Source: Zooshikella ganghwensis DSM 15267
GTDB taxonomy: Bacteria > Pseudomonadota > Gammaproteobacteria > Pseudomonadales > Zooshikellaceae
Direction: 5' to 3'
Assembly (NCBI RefSeq): GCF_000428585.1
Contig: NZ_AUAF01000026.1
Span: 1 to 48,191 of the forward strand
DNA length: 48,191 nt
The translations under genes and the position numbers were made by a program. The notes under the pieces were generated by a model, which saw nothing but the letters and a program-made list of their open reading frames with translations, had not been told where the DNA came from and did no database searches. Positions 8,945 to 17,857 of the stretch are shown in pieces. How positions within the stretch are numbered: the stretch's first letter is position 1; every line of letters begins with the position of its first letter.

Positions 8945-8980
8945 TTATTATGAGACACTCTACTGACAGCGTACTGTCAG
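8945..8980 (-). promoter_or_regulatory. Palindromic operator candidate and -10 box upstream of the DHFR-like/VOC/YafY set
   Basis: CTGACAG (8963-8969) and CTGTCAG (8974-8980) are perfect inverted repeats with a 4-base spacer, about 120 bases upstream of the minus-strand start at 8845. On the minus strand a TAATAA -10-like hexamer lies at 8945-8950. The position 17 bases further upstream, where a -35 would sit (8968-8973, TACGCT), falls inside the palindrome and is a poor -35. That is the geometry expected of a regulated promoter. Binding by the YafY-type regulator is inference. Confidence 0.45.
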
Positions 8981-10249
8981 GATGGGTTTTGGCGTTTTTT
9001 TATGCAGAGATTTTTGGTAGTTATAGGCGTTTTGGGGAGTAACCAGGTTGAATTTCATATTTTATGAGTAAATAGAGGAGCTATTATCAGGAGTACTAAG
9101 CTGGTGTTACAGGAGACCCGCTAGGTAGCTATGAACAGTAGGCTTATACCTTCAGAAAGTAAACAATGTGCACACTAATCATTAATACGATTAGGTGAAG
9201 AGCACGAACTATAAGAAATTTTAAATAATTAGTAAAAACTAAGATTTAATAAAAAAACAGTAAATGTTTTAAAATTTAATACATCAATCCGAATGCATTA
9301 TTTAAATTTTAAAGGTAATATTTTAAATGATGTATTTTTAGGTGGATATACGTTTCTTTATGAATAATGATGTTGTTTTTAGCATTTTGGGCATAATACT
9401 GGATTGGAGGTATTAGATTAAAAACACAATTATTACTAACAGATCGATAGACGTTACCCAAGGTTTGGCTTGTCAAACCAAATATTGAAATATTATTAGT
9501 GTATATTTTTGAGTGATTGAAAAGTACAAATGGGAGGGTTGTAATACTTGAGTTTATTTGTGAAATAGGTGCAGGGGACTCACAAGTATGAAACCAGCCA
9601 GTGTTTGAAGTTGACTTTTACAAGTTAGCCTAGTAACAAAAAATAACTCATGGAATGTATATACATATAACAGCTTCAAAGATCAAATACTTCTTAACCA
9701 TTGGATAAGTTGTCACACATATAAATATATATTGATTTTATTAATGGATTTATGTTAAATCTACTCATTATTATACATTATATGTCGCAGGGTATTAATG
9801 TAAAGTATAGATCGATATCAATTTGTATCAAATTATGTCAAGTATTCATCAAGTGTGGGGTGGCACTGCCAATAAATATAATGCTAATTATTAAGTAAAT
9901 ATACTTTTAATTAAGTGTTTAGGTGTATTGCGATTAAAGTGTAAGTGAGTATAAGCTTAATTAGGTAACAACGATAAACATTAAAAAATCAATATAAATT
10001 TTGATTCCAGCAAAACATTTAACGTGTGCACAGTATGCTTAACTTAATAAGATTTTGCTTTTAAAACAATTAGGAATGTGAAGCAAACTAAAAGATATAG
10101 CCAAAACCGTATTGTTGAAACAACGGTTTAAAAATAATTTTAGAAAATAGAGCGAACGTTTTATTTTTTGCAGTCTGCTGTTGATTAAAGTCGATGAAGT
10201 ACAAACCTGATAGAAAATGGTAGATGTTTAAAACCAAGGGGGAAAGAAA
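8981..10249. other. Long AT-rich intergenic region
   Basis: About 1.27 kb without a convincing coding frame on either strand, very AT-rich. The only clear structure is a small inverted repeat, AAACCG (10104-10109) and CGGTTT (10124-10129), with inner TTG/CAA pairing, about 120 bases upstream of the Cys-rich protein gene. It could belong to a leader or an operator. I see no tRNA, no transposase remnant and no repeat array. Confidence 0.5.
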
Positions 10250-11719
10250 TTGCGTGTAATAAGATTATTTTTTTGGTTGGTATTGGTTCAACTATTAACA
10301 GTAAGTTATTCATATGCAACTCCTGTTTCACTAGGAGATATGAAAATAGTAGAAGGTGAGCTATGCCCATCTGACTATCGTCATATTACAATAGAAGAAG
10401 CTAAAGTTTTTAAAAGAAAACTTTGTTCTTCTATTCAGCCATCAGAGATTGTTTGGTTGGAAAACCATGCTGCTATAGGAGGTGTTGAGCACGACTGTAT
10501 GATATTTACTCAGAATGATAATAAGCCTTCTACACCATCAGCTTCTATTTGTCAAAAGCCTATTGAGTGTGATGCTAGCAGCGAGTTGATTATTGCTCCT
10601 GGTGCGCATGACTACTGCGCTGAAGTAGGTGATACGCGTGGATTTGATATAAACCATAATAATATTTGTACTAAGTATGGTCGAGGAAATTTTATTGGCT
10701 ATAAATACTTATATACAAAAAGGAGCAGAAGGCCTGATGATGAGAGTAGAATTAAAACTGCCATGTGTGAAGAAAATGACAAACCCTTAAAAAATGTTAT
10801 GGGTGAAATCGTTGCTTGTCCATATGCTACAGAATTTGTTAAAGGAATGAGTTCTGAAGATCATTGTGCATATATCTGGAATGAGTACATTTGGGAAGAA
10901 AAGGGGCTGGATTATAACGGTAATTCTATTTGCAAAAATTATGGCGGGTTTGAAGAGTATATTTACCGAGTACAGAGAAGGATTATTAACTTACAACCCA
11001 GTGAAAATATTTGGGAATATAGTTATTTTAGAAGGGATTTCTATGCGCCAGATGGTTCATCTCAAACATTTCCGACGGAACACGTTTTAAGTAATAAAAT
11101 TGTTGGACAAAGAACTCTTATTTGTCAGAAAGAAGAAAGACCACGTTTGGTTTCAAAAGATAAGTTTATTGATTGCCCATCATATGATGAATATATTAAT
11201 GGATTACGTAGCATAACAAGTAACTGTAGCATTGAGTGCCCTTTGTACTCTGAGTTTGTGAAAGGTCATAGTGTAAAAGATCACTGTGCATTAAAAGGAG
11301 GGGACTTGGGCTATGACATTAACAATGAAATTAATTTCTGTAAGAAAGAGGGTAAAGGATTTCCTGCAGAATATGTTATTAATGAGGAGGGAGTTAAAAC
11401 ATTAATATGTGAAAAAGAATATTCAAGCAATATAATTGCAACAAAAAATAAGCAAGAAAAATCAGGAATAGAGTGTCCAAAAGGAACAGAATTTATAGAT
11501 ACTAATAAATATCAACCTAGAGTACAACCGCATTGTAAGATGATTAATGGTGCACCAGGTACTAACGAAAAAGGAGTAGATATTTGTGCTAAGGCAGGTT
11601 CAAAGTTTGAGTTCTATGAGTATCCAAAAGGTATCAAGACGCTAAAATGTAATGATAATATTAGTAGTAGTGGAACTGGAGGACATAGAGCAGAAACAGC
11701 AGGAGGAAATGTCAGGTAA
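10250..11719 (+). CDS. Secreted Cys-rich repeat protein, unknown function
   Basis: A 489-aa exported protein. The start is TTG: AAGGGGGA lies 8 bases upstream and no ATG or GTG is usable nearby. Residues 1-24 (VIRLFFWLVLVQLLTVSYSYA) form a signal peptide. The mature part has at least three good and several partial copies of a Cys repeat: C-x4-5-EF(V/I), then H-x-C, a Gly/Asn turn (GxDxN), ICxxxGxGF and a closing LxC. Examples are CPYATEFVKGMSSEDHCA, CPLYSEFVKGHSVKDHCA and CPKGTEFID. The tail is Gly/Ser-rich. The even spacing of cysteines suggests disulphide-bonded modules outside the cytoplasm. The next gene, 49 bases downstream, is a giant hybrid sensor, so it may be a ligand-binding partner of that sensor (inference). 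I recognise no known family. Confidence 0.7.
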   Translation: MRVIRLFFWLVLVQLLTVSYSYATPVSLGDMKIVEGELCPSDYRHITIEEAKVFKRKLCSSIQPSEIVWLENHAAIGGVEHDCMIFTQNDNKPSTPSASICQKPIECDASSELIIAPGAHDYCAEVGDTRGFDINHNNICTKYGRGNFIGYKYLYTKRSRRPDDESRIKTAMCEENDKPLKNVMGEIVACPYATEFVKGMSSEDHCAYIWNEYIWEEKGLDYNGNSICKNYGGFEEYIYRVQRRIINLQPSENIWEYSYFRRDFYAPDGSSQTFPTEHVLSNKIVGQRTLICQKEERPRLVSKDKFIDCPSYDEYINGLRSITSNCSIECPLYSEFVKGHSVKDHCALKGGDLGYDINNEINFCKKEGKGFPAEYVINEEGVKTLICEKEYSSNIIATKNKQEKSGIECPKGTEFIDTNKYQPRVQPHCKMINGAPGTNEKGVDICAKAGSKFEFYEYPKGIKTLKCNDNISSSGTGGHRAETAGGNVR

Positions 11720-11768
11720 AAAATCTATTCTTGTTTTAATTTGATAAAATGCCAGCGATTAAGTTTTC

Positions 11769-14700
11769 ATGTGTTACTTTCAAATTGTTGTTGTATTGTT
11801 GCTATTTTCGTTAAAATCACTGGCGTTTAGTCAACATATAAATTTTAAAAATTTAAATGTAAGTGAAGGGCTCTCCCAAAATACAATAAATGACATTGTG
11901 CAGGATAGACAAGGTTTTATTTGGATAGCAACAAATGATGGATTAAATCGTTTTGATGGTTTTGATGTAAAAATCTACCGTAATGATAAAGAAAATCCTT
12001 TAAGTATTTCCAATAACGTAATAAAAACATTATTGGTTGATAAAGATGGGAAGTTATGGATAGGTACTCTAGGGGGGCTTAATAAATATAATCCTGTAAG
12101 TGATTCCTTTGAATATTTTATTAATGAACAGAATAATCCTGAAAGTAATAAGGTTTTCTCTTTATCAGAGGGAAGGGATGGTATAATTTGGGTGGGGACA
12201 AAGAGTAATTTTTTGTATTCATTTAATAGTAAAACTAAGAGCTATAAATTGCATCATCTTCCTGGTAATAATACTAAAGAAATAATAAGTCAGGTTCTTG
12301 AGGATGAACTTGGGAGGTTGTGGGTTGGAACATATAATGGGCTATATAACTTAAATAAAGATTTTAGTCTAAGGAAATATTACCAGTTTTATTATGGTGA
12401 ATCTAATAATAAGTTGTCAAAAATAATTAATTCACTATTGAGTGTTGATGGTCGGAATATTTTTGTTGGGACTTCTGATGGTTTGTATTTGTTAGATACT
12501 AAAGAAGGAATATACAAGTCCTTCTTTAGTGAAAATAATGGATTATCCTCAAACCGGATAGAAGCGTTATTTAAAGTAGATGCTGAAAGAATTTTGGTGG
12601 GTACAAGTCAAGGCCTTAATTTATTTAATAGAAAGAATAGTGGTTTTATTAGCTATAGTCAGAGTAACGATGTAAAGCAAGCTTTGAATGATAGTTATAT
12701 AACAAGTATATTTCAAGATGGTACTGGTATGTTGTGGGTTGGTACATTTGAAGGAGGTGTTAATTTAATAAATATAAATTCACTAGAGTTTGGTTTATAT
12801 AATAGTGATATTGACAAAAAAGAATGTTTAAGCAATAACTCAATATATAATATAATAAAAAGCTCAAAAGGAGATGTTTGGGTTTCTGCTTATGATGGAG
12901 GTTTTCACAAAATATCTTTATCAGAAGGTAAGTGTGTCTGGTTTAGCCATGATCATAGTGATGATAAAAGCATTAGTAGTAATAAAATAGCACCAACGGG
13001 GCTTTTTGAAGATAGTAAAGGAGATATTTGGATTGGTACGCTTGGGAAAGGATTAAATCGATTGCCCAAAGGAAGTAATAATTTTATTAGGTATTTACCA
13101 GATAAAAATAATAAAGATGCTATATCATCTGGTGCTGTGAGAAGTATTGTAGAAGATAATAAAGGTAATCTATGGATGGGAACAGATGGTGGAGGTTTGA
13201 CACGTTATGACTATAAAACAGATACTTTTTCAAATTATCTTTATAAAAAAGATACACCTAACTCTATAAGTAGTCCGTATGTCTTTGATATTGAGATAAA
13301 TGATAATGAGTTATGGATAGGAACAGAAAATGGTGGCTTGGACTATTATGATATAGAAACAAATACGTTCAAAAATTTTGGTAATAGCTATGGGATTAAG
13401 AGTGCAATTTTCTCAATTAAAGATGATGGGGAAGGCAACCTTTGGCTTGGTACTGCAGGTTCAGGTTTAATAAAGTTTAATAAAAGTAACCAGCAAGCAA
13501 AATATTATACTGTTGATGATGGCCTTCCAAATAATACAATTTATAAAATATTAATAGACAAAAAAGGTTTACTTTGGCTGGCAACAAACTATGGTATCGC
13601 CAGGTTTGATCCAAACACTGAAAAGTCAATCAATTATACTGTTGATGACGGCTTGCAAGGAAACGAGTTTAATGTTGGGGGTTTTTATGATAAAAAAAAT
13701 AATGAATTGCTTTTTGTAGGTTCAAATGGTTTCAATATTTTTAATCCTGATCTTATTACTCGTGATAATCATAAACCGAATACAGTTATTACTAACTTCC
13801 TGCTATTTAATAAACCAGCGAACCACTTGTTTCAAAAATCGATTAAACTACTAAATAAAATAGAGCTAGACTATCATCAAAATATATTTTCATTTGAGTT
13901 TGCAGGCTTACACTATGCATCACCTAAACGTAATCAGTATCAATACAAATTAGAAGGTTTTGACGCTGATTGGCTTCATACTGGTGCTAAACGACGCATT
14001 GCTACCTACACGAACCTTGATCCAGGGGTTTATCAATTTAAAGTCAAATCAAGTAATCACCATGGAGTATGGGGAGAAGAGAAACAGGTTCAAGTGGTCA
14101 TAAAGCCACCTCTATGGCTGACTTGGTGGGCTAAGATGATTTATACATTACTGATCATTGTGATACCTTTTAGTATTTATGGGTATAGGACACGCTCACT
14201 GCGTAGGCATGCCAGGCTATTGGAAGTAACAGTCGAGACGAGAACGCATGAGCTATTTAATGAAAAACGCCGTGTAGAAAAATTACTCAATAACAAGACT
14301 CGAGAGTTTGACAATATTTCCCATGAGTTTCGCACGCCATTAGCTATTATTTTAGGACGTGCTGAAAGTGGGCTGAGTAATACAGTAAAAGATAAGGATA
14401 GGAACAACTATCAGATTATACATAAAGTTGCGAATCGGTTGGCGGTGATTGTTGATGATGTCATTGAAATGGCAAGAACAAATAAAATTGGGCAAGCTAC
14501 TGCTCAAAAAGTGATTTCAATTTCACTATTAGTACAAGATATTTGTGAAAATATGCGTGAATATGCAACATTAAAGAATCAACATTTTGATGTGTCAATA
14601 GAACCAAAAATATTCCAGGTTTGTCAGGCAAAAGCCATAGAAAAGCTAGTGAATAACCTTGTATCCAATGCGATTAAGTATACGCCCAATGATGGTGAGA

Positions 14701-15881
14701 TTGAAGTTATCTTAAAACGGCATGATGAGAACCATTATAGTTTGTTGGTAAAGGACAATGGTATTGGTATTGCCTCAAAAGATAAGGAGCACATTTTTCA
14801 ACGATTTTTCCGGATTGATAATGAGTATGTATATCAGGTGCAGGGAACTGGTATCGGGTTATCTTTGGTAAAAGACGTTGTAGAGGCTCATAATGGATGC
14901 ATTGATGTGCATAGTGTATTAAATGAAGGGAGTACGTTTTGTATTCTGATGCCTTGCTCTACTAAGTCAATTGATGTCACTCCCTATGAGGTTAATCGTC
15001 AGTATATTGATGTCATTATGGAATCAATAGATACTCCCAAGGAAAGTGATCATGGTATGTGTATTGAGGAGAAGATTGAGGAAGAGGTTACGGGTGATTG
15101 TGTGACTGAAAAACCACTTCTGCTGGTCGTTGAAGATAATAAAGACATGCGTGATTTACTCAAGGATCAGCTTGAAAAAGAGTATCAGCTGATTATTGCT
15201 GAAGACGGAGTAGTTGCGCTAGAAATTGCACAAAATGCGATACCACACTTGGTCATCAGCGATATCAATATGCCTAACATGAATGGCTATCAATTACTAA
15301 ACCGACTTAAAAATTCTAATGCGACGAGTCATGTCCCAGTAATTTTGCTTACCGCTAAAACGGATGCGGCTTCAAGATTAGCTGGTTTTCGTTATCAAGC
15401 TGATGGCTATGTAGCGAAACCTTATGAGCATGAGGAGTTATTAGCTATTATCCAAGCACAGCTAAGCAACAAGAAAAGAATTAAAGAGTATATAAAAGCA
15501 TCATTAGAAACTAATACTACACTTGAAGAAGGTACAGTCGATGAGTATACCAATAAAGTTATAGTCAACTGCGTTAGCTATATTGAACAGCATTACCAAG
15601 ATGATAGCTTATCTGTAAAACAATTGACTGAAGTAGCGTGCTTGAGTGAGCGTCAGCTCTTACGAAAGTTCCAGGATAATATTGGTATGTCACCCATAGA
15701 GTTTATTAACGACTTTCGGTTAATAAAAGGACAGTTACTTCTAAAGCAAGGGTTAAGAGTGAGTGAAGTTGCCTTCCAAGTAGGCTATAGCTCTGCGAGT
15801 TACTTTTCGAGACAGTATAAGAAGAAATATGGTATTTCCCCGTCACAAGCGTTAAAAAGTAAATCATGTACTGCTGTTTGA
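11769..15881 (+). CDS. Hybrid two-component sensor (propeller/Y_Y_Y/HK/REC/AraC)
   Basis: A 1370-aa single-protein signalling chain. A signal peptide (about 1-22) is followed by periplasmic beta-propeller repeats to about residue 690 (many copies like GFIWIATNDGLNRFDG and GKLWIGTLGGLNKYNP, probably two propellers), a Y_Y_Y domain (about 702-780) and one membrane helix (about 788-807). Then come HisKA with NISHEFRTPLAII (phospho-His852), HATPase_c (NLVSNAIKYTPNDG, DNGIGIA, GTGIGLSLV), a receiver domain (LLVVEDN, phospho-Asp1165 in VISDINMPN, Lys in AKPYEHEE) and a C-terminal AraC-type double HTH (VAFQVGYSSASYFSRQYKKK). All catalytic residues are present. This class usually senses oligosaccharides and activates nearby operons. 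The neighbours are a Cys-rich exported protein upstream and, downstream, the Q-like antiterminator and the T6SS cluster. Confidence 0.95.
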   Translation: MCYFQIVVVLLLFSLKSLAFSQHINFKNLNVSEGLSQNTINDIVQDRQGFIWIATNDGLNRFDGFDVKIYRNDKENPLSISNNVIKTLLVDKDGKLWIGTLGGLNKYNPVSDSFEYFINEQNNPESNKVFSLSEGRDGIIWVGTKSNFLYSFNSKTKSYKLHHLPGNNTKEIISQVLEDELGRLWVGTYNGLYNLNKDFSLRKYYQFYYGESNNKLSKIINSLLSVDGRNIFVGTSDGLYLLDTKEGIYKSFFSENNGLSSNRIEALFKVDAERILVGTSQGLNLFNRKNSGFISYSQSNDVKQALNDSYITSIFQDGTGMLWVGTFEGGVNLININSLEFGLYNSDIDKKECLSNNSIYNIIKSSKGDVWVSAYDGGFHKISLSEGKCVWFSHDHSDDKSISSNKIAPTGLFEDSKGDIWIGTLGKGLNRLPKGSNNFIRYLPDKNNKDAISSGAVRSIVEDNKGNLWMGTDGGGLTRYDYKTDTFSNYLYKKDTPNSISSPYVFDIEINDNELWIGTENGGLDYYDIETNTFKNFGNSYGIKSAIFSIKDDGEGNLWLGTAGSGLIKFNKSNQQAKYYTVDDGLPNNTIYKILIDKKGLLWLATNYGIARFDPNTEKSINYTVDDGLQGNEFNVGGFYDKKNNELLFVGSNGFNIFNPDLITRDNHKPNTVITNFLLFNKPANHLFQKSIKLLNKIELDYHQNIFSFEFAGLHYASPKRNQYQYKLEGFDADWLHTGAKRRIATYTNLDPGVYQFKVKSSNHHGVWGEEKQVQVVIKPPLWLTWWAKMIYTLLIIVIPFSIYGYRTRSLRRHARLLEVTVETRTHELFNEKRRVEKLLNNKTREFDNISHEFRTPLAIILGRAESGLSNTVKDKDRNNYQIIHKVANRLAVIVDDVIEMARTNKIGQATAQKVISISLLVQDICENMREYATLKNQHFDVSIEPKIFQVCQAKAIEKLVNNLVSNAIKYTPNDGEIEVILKRHDENHYSLLVKDNGIGIASKDKEHIFQRFFRIDNEYVYQVQGTGIGLSLVKDVVEAHNGCIDVHSVLNEGSTFCILMPCSTKSIDVTPYEVNRQYIDVIMESIDTPKESDHGMCIEEKIEEEVTGDCVTEKPLLLVVEDNKDMRDLLKDQLEKEYQLIIAEDGVVALEIAQNAIPHLVISDINMPNMNGYQLLNRLKNSNATSHVPVILLTAKTDAASRLAGFRYQADGYVAKPYEHEELLAIIQAQLSNKKRIKEYIKASLETNTTLEEGTVDEYTNKVIVNCVSYIEQHYQDDSLSVKQLTEVACLSERQLLRKFQDNIGMSPIEFINDFRLIKGQLLLKQGLRVSEVAFQVGYSSASYFSRQYKKKYGISPSQALKSKSCTAV

Positions 15882-16278
15882 TATTCTATATATACCCATA
15901 ACCATTCACTTTCCACATCTATCTACTTTATCCATGATTGTACTTATATCAATGGTATTTCAATATGCTTAAAAGCTAAATGAAAGCTGGATAAGCCTTG
16001 TTGAACTAGTAGTAAAGAGTTCCTTTGCTTAAGAGACTATCTCTTCACTCGTACATTTCAGACGAAAACATGTACTAAACAGACATCATAGTAAGCAAAT
16101 GATTTAATTCAAATTTTATAGGGAATACGCTTGTATTCACTTGATTGAAATAAGTTGGCTGAATTTTTTTTACTAGCTTTTTGATCAAGTCTCCACAAAG
16201 TTTGTTTGAGAGAGTTTGTCTGTCACTCATAACAATAAATATCGACTTTCTTTATATAATTTGGAACTGGAGTGTCTA
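15882..16278. promoter_or_regulatory. Region upstream of the Q-like gene, with palindrome
   Basis: About 400 bases without a gene. A perfect inverted repeat GAATAC-GCTT-GTATTC (16123-16138) lies about 140 bases upstream of the Q-like start, just after an AT-rich -10-like stretch (TTTTATAG at 16114-16121). It is a candidate operator controlling the Q-like gene. The palindrome is not a LexA box (no CTGT-N8-ACAG). No convincing terminator follows the upstream sensor gene. Confidence 0.35.
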
Positions 16279-16842
16279 ATGGTTGAAATATTACTAACCA
16301 AAATGAATCCAAAGTCATGTGTGCTAAACGAACGTGCTAAGGTGACTGCAGTACAAATTACAGGCTATGACATCGCTGCAGCGTTAAGCTTTGGACAGTT
16401 GTCAAAACCCGCTTACTATTTTGCAAGGGCAAAGTATTGTGATGACATTCAGGCAGCAAAAAAACTAGAAGAACACTTAATTGAATTTATCCACTGTGAA
16501 ATAGTAGTGAATAATTGGTCATTAGGTGAAGGTAGTATTATAGGTATAACTGAACTGCTTATTGAAGAAGGTGTATATGGGGTTAGATGTAAGAAGTGTA
16601 AAGGTAATGGGAACATTTATATAAAGCATAATCAACTTTCCTCAGTAGAAGATTGTACACGATGCAGTGGTAGTGGATTTGGTGCTTTTAGCCAACGAGA
16701 ACGAGCACGAACAGCAAATATTCCATTAACAACATGGAATAGACATTGGGAAAGAAACTTTCAATATTTATTGGGTTATATAGAAGAGTTAAATAGCCAG
16801 CTGATTAGACATATGAGTAAACAGTTTGAATTTCTAAATTAG
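16279..16842 (+). CDS. Phage lambda Q-like antitermination protein
   Basis: A 187-aa protein from the ATG at 16279, which has GGAG 6 bases upstream; a longer frame from TTG at 16216 lacks a good ribosome site. It resembles lambda Q (Pfam Antiterm family) along its length: an N-terminal NPKS..., then TGYDIAAALSFGQL, a helical middle, and a zinc-binding segment with two DnaJ-like CxxCxGxG motifs (CKKCKGNGN and CTRCSGSGFG), followed by a conserved region ending in TTWNRHW, where lambda Q has a similar TWSR. Q proteins bind DNA at a late promoter, join paused RNA polymerase and make it read through terminators. Here the next genes are not phage late genes but a T6SS cluster, behind a promoter and two terminators. 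No other phage gene is visible. Confidence 0.8.
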   Translation: MVEILLTKMNPKSCVLNERAKVTAVQITGYDIAAALSFGQLSKPAYYFARAKYCDDIQAAKKLEEHLIEFIHCEIVVNNWSLGEGSIIGITELLIEEGVYGVRCKKCKGNGNIYIKHNQLSSVEDCTRCSGSGFGAFSQRERARTANIPLTTWNRHWERNFQYLLGYIEELNSQLIRHMSKQFEFLN

Positions 16843-16892
16843 ACTTTCTTTATGATTGTCGAGAATATTATATAAAAAAACGATTGAAAGTA

Positions 16893-16921
16893 TTGACGGT
16901 TGGAACAAAATGAGGTTTAAT
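16893..16921 (+). promoter_or_regulatory. Sigma70-type promoter between Q-like gene and T6SS (candidate late promoter)
   Basis: TTGACG (16893-16898), an exact 17-base spacer and TTTAAT (16916-16921) each match the sigma70 consensus at five of six positions. Transcription would start near 16928 and give a leader of about 130 nt ending at the intrinsic terminator 17035-17057. This is the arrangement of lambda pR'-tR'. In lambda the Q-binding element lies between -35 and -10; here that interval is GTTGGAACAAAATGAGG. Whether Q binds it is untested. Confidence 0.55.
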
Positions 16922-17034
16922 TTTTCCATACTCGACGTACTGTGCCTTGAAACAAATATCGTTCAGTAAAGTACGTAAATCCTCCAACTTAAAAGTAAGT
17001 CATAGTAAAAATTCTATTGTGTTATCATGAAAAG

Positions 17035-17057
17035 ACCAGCCAACGGCTGGTTTTTTT
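17035..17057 (+). terminator. Intrinsic terminator upstream of the T6SS operon
   Basis: A 7-bp GC-rich stem, ACCAGCC/GGCTGGT (17035-17041 and 17045-17051), with an AAC loop runs straight into a T tract (17051-17057). Pairing can extend further through the flanking A and T runs and an ATCAT/ATGAT pair. It is a textbook Rho-independent terminator pointing toward the T6SS genes and lies about 270 bases before tssB. Confidence 0.85.
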
Positions 17058-17099
17058 ATGATTAAATTTTAGTCATAACGTGTTGAAGTTTGGGTATGG

Positions 17100-17109
17100 T
17101 GATCACCCA
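17100..17109. promoter_or_regulatory. Palindrome GGTGATCACC
   Basis: A perfect 10-base palindrome about 215 bases upstream of tssB, between the two terminators. It is a possible operator or part of a larger imperfect GGGT...ACCC repeat. No regulator can be assigned. Confidence 0.3.
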
Positions 17110-17171
17110 TTTTTATTATTCTGAAAGGCGATCTGATAGAGAACTTCGCGCATTTAATATAAAGCTTGGAT

Positions 17172-17190
17172 GGCAAGGGATTGCCTTTTT
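17172..17190 (+). terminator. Second terminator before tssB
   Basis: A GGCAA/TTGCC stem (17172-17176, 17181-17185) with a GGGA loop is followed directly by five T and an AT-rich stretch. It is weaker than the terminator at 17035 but in the same orientation. TTGCCT (17181-17186), 18 bases and TATAAG (17205-17210) could also act as a weak promoter on its 3' side, which would allow Q-independent expression. Confidence 0.55.
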
Positions 17191-17323
17191 ATTTATCTCC
17201 TCATTATAAGTGGATCAGCAATATAGTATAAAAGAAATGATTTTATATAAAGACAAAGTAAATATAAGACTAAGTCTTTAATCATTATCCGTCTCATACC
17301 GATACTAAAATAAGGGATAAGCA

Positions 17324-17833
17324 ATGGCTGTTCAAGATATGATTCCAAAGTCAAGAATGACTTTACGTTATCGTACAGAAGTTAAAGGTGAGGTTGAAGA
17401 TGTTGAACTACCGCTAAGGATACTTGTTCTTGGTGACTTTTCGGGAAAACATACAGAAAAAGTGCCTTTTGCTGAACGAAGTATTGTGCGATTTGATGGA
17501 AAGAATTTGAATGCAGTTATGGAAAAAATGAAGATAAAAACAAAAGTAGAGGATGGTGATGGTAAAACCCATACGATTCCTATTGAAAATGTTGATTCAT
17601 TTTTGCCATACAGTGTTTGCCGTGAAATTAAGAATATGAATGACTTGGTAACCTTCAAGAAAATGCTTAATACGTTACTATCGAGTATTAATAACAGCGG
17701 TAAATTTCGACAGGCCATAAAAAGCTTAATTGAAAACCCAGAAGCCATAGAAGCGCTAAAAAAACTGATGGCGCCTAGTTATGAAGAAGATTCTAAGTTT
17801 TTGCCTGCATTAATGTCGCCTGATGCTGAATAA
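17324..17833 (+). CDS. tssB: T6SS contractile sheath small subunit TssB/VipA (IglA-like)
   Basis: A 169-aa sheath protein, which pairs with TssC to form the cytoplasmic contractile tube that drives the Hcp/spike out of the cell. The N-terminal signature is clear: IPKSRMTLRYRTEV, then VELPLRILVLGDFSG, the typical beta-strand and turn of TssB. Length fits the family (160-185 aa). The middle (NVDSFLPYSVCREI) and C-terminal helices match the region that forms the mixed sheath core. It is the first gene of the T6SS cluster, 24 bases ahead of tssC, with AAGGGATAAGC upstream of the ATG. Expression would come from the promoter and terminator region at 16893-17210. Confidence 0.93.
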   Translation: MAVQDMIPKSRMTLRYRTEVKGEVEDVELPLRILVLGDFSGKHTEKVPFAERSIVRFDGKNLNAVMEKMKIKTKVEDGDGKTHTIPIENVDSFLPYSVCREIKNMNDLVTFKKMLNTLLSSINNSGKFRQAIKSLIENPEAIEALKKLMAPSYEEDSKFLPALMSPDAE

Positions 17834-17857
17834 AAATAAAAACTAGGAAAGTAATCA

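Noticed and set aside
16216-16278. TTG start for the Q-like protein
   Set aside because: ATG 16279 has GGAG 6 bases upstream and matches the start region of lambda Q; the extra 21 residues have no counterpart.
17171-17186. Sigma54-like -24/-12 sequence (TGGCAA ... TTGCC) before tssB
   Set aside because: The GG to GC distance is one base shorter than sigma54 promoters need, and the same bases form a hairpin followed by a T run, which fits a terminator better.
17368-17748. 126-codon antisense frame inside tssB
   Set aside because: It mirrors the coding strand, has no ribosome site and no known domain; a shadow of tssB.
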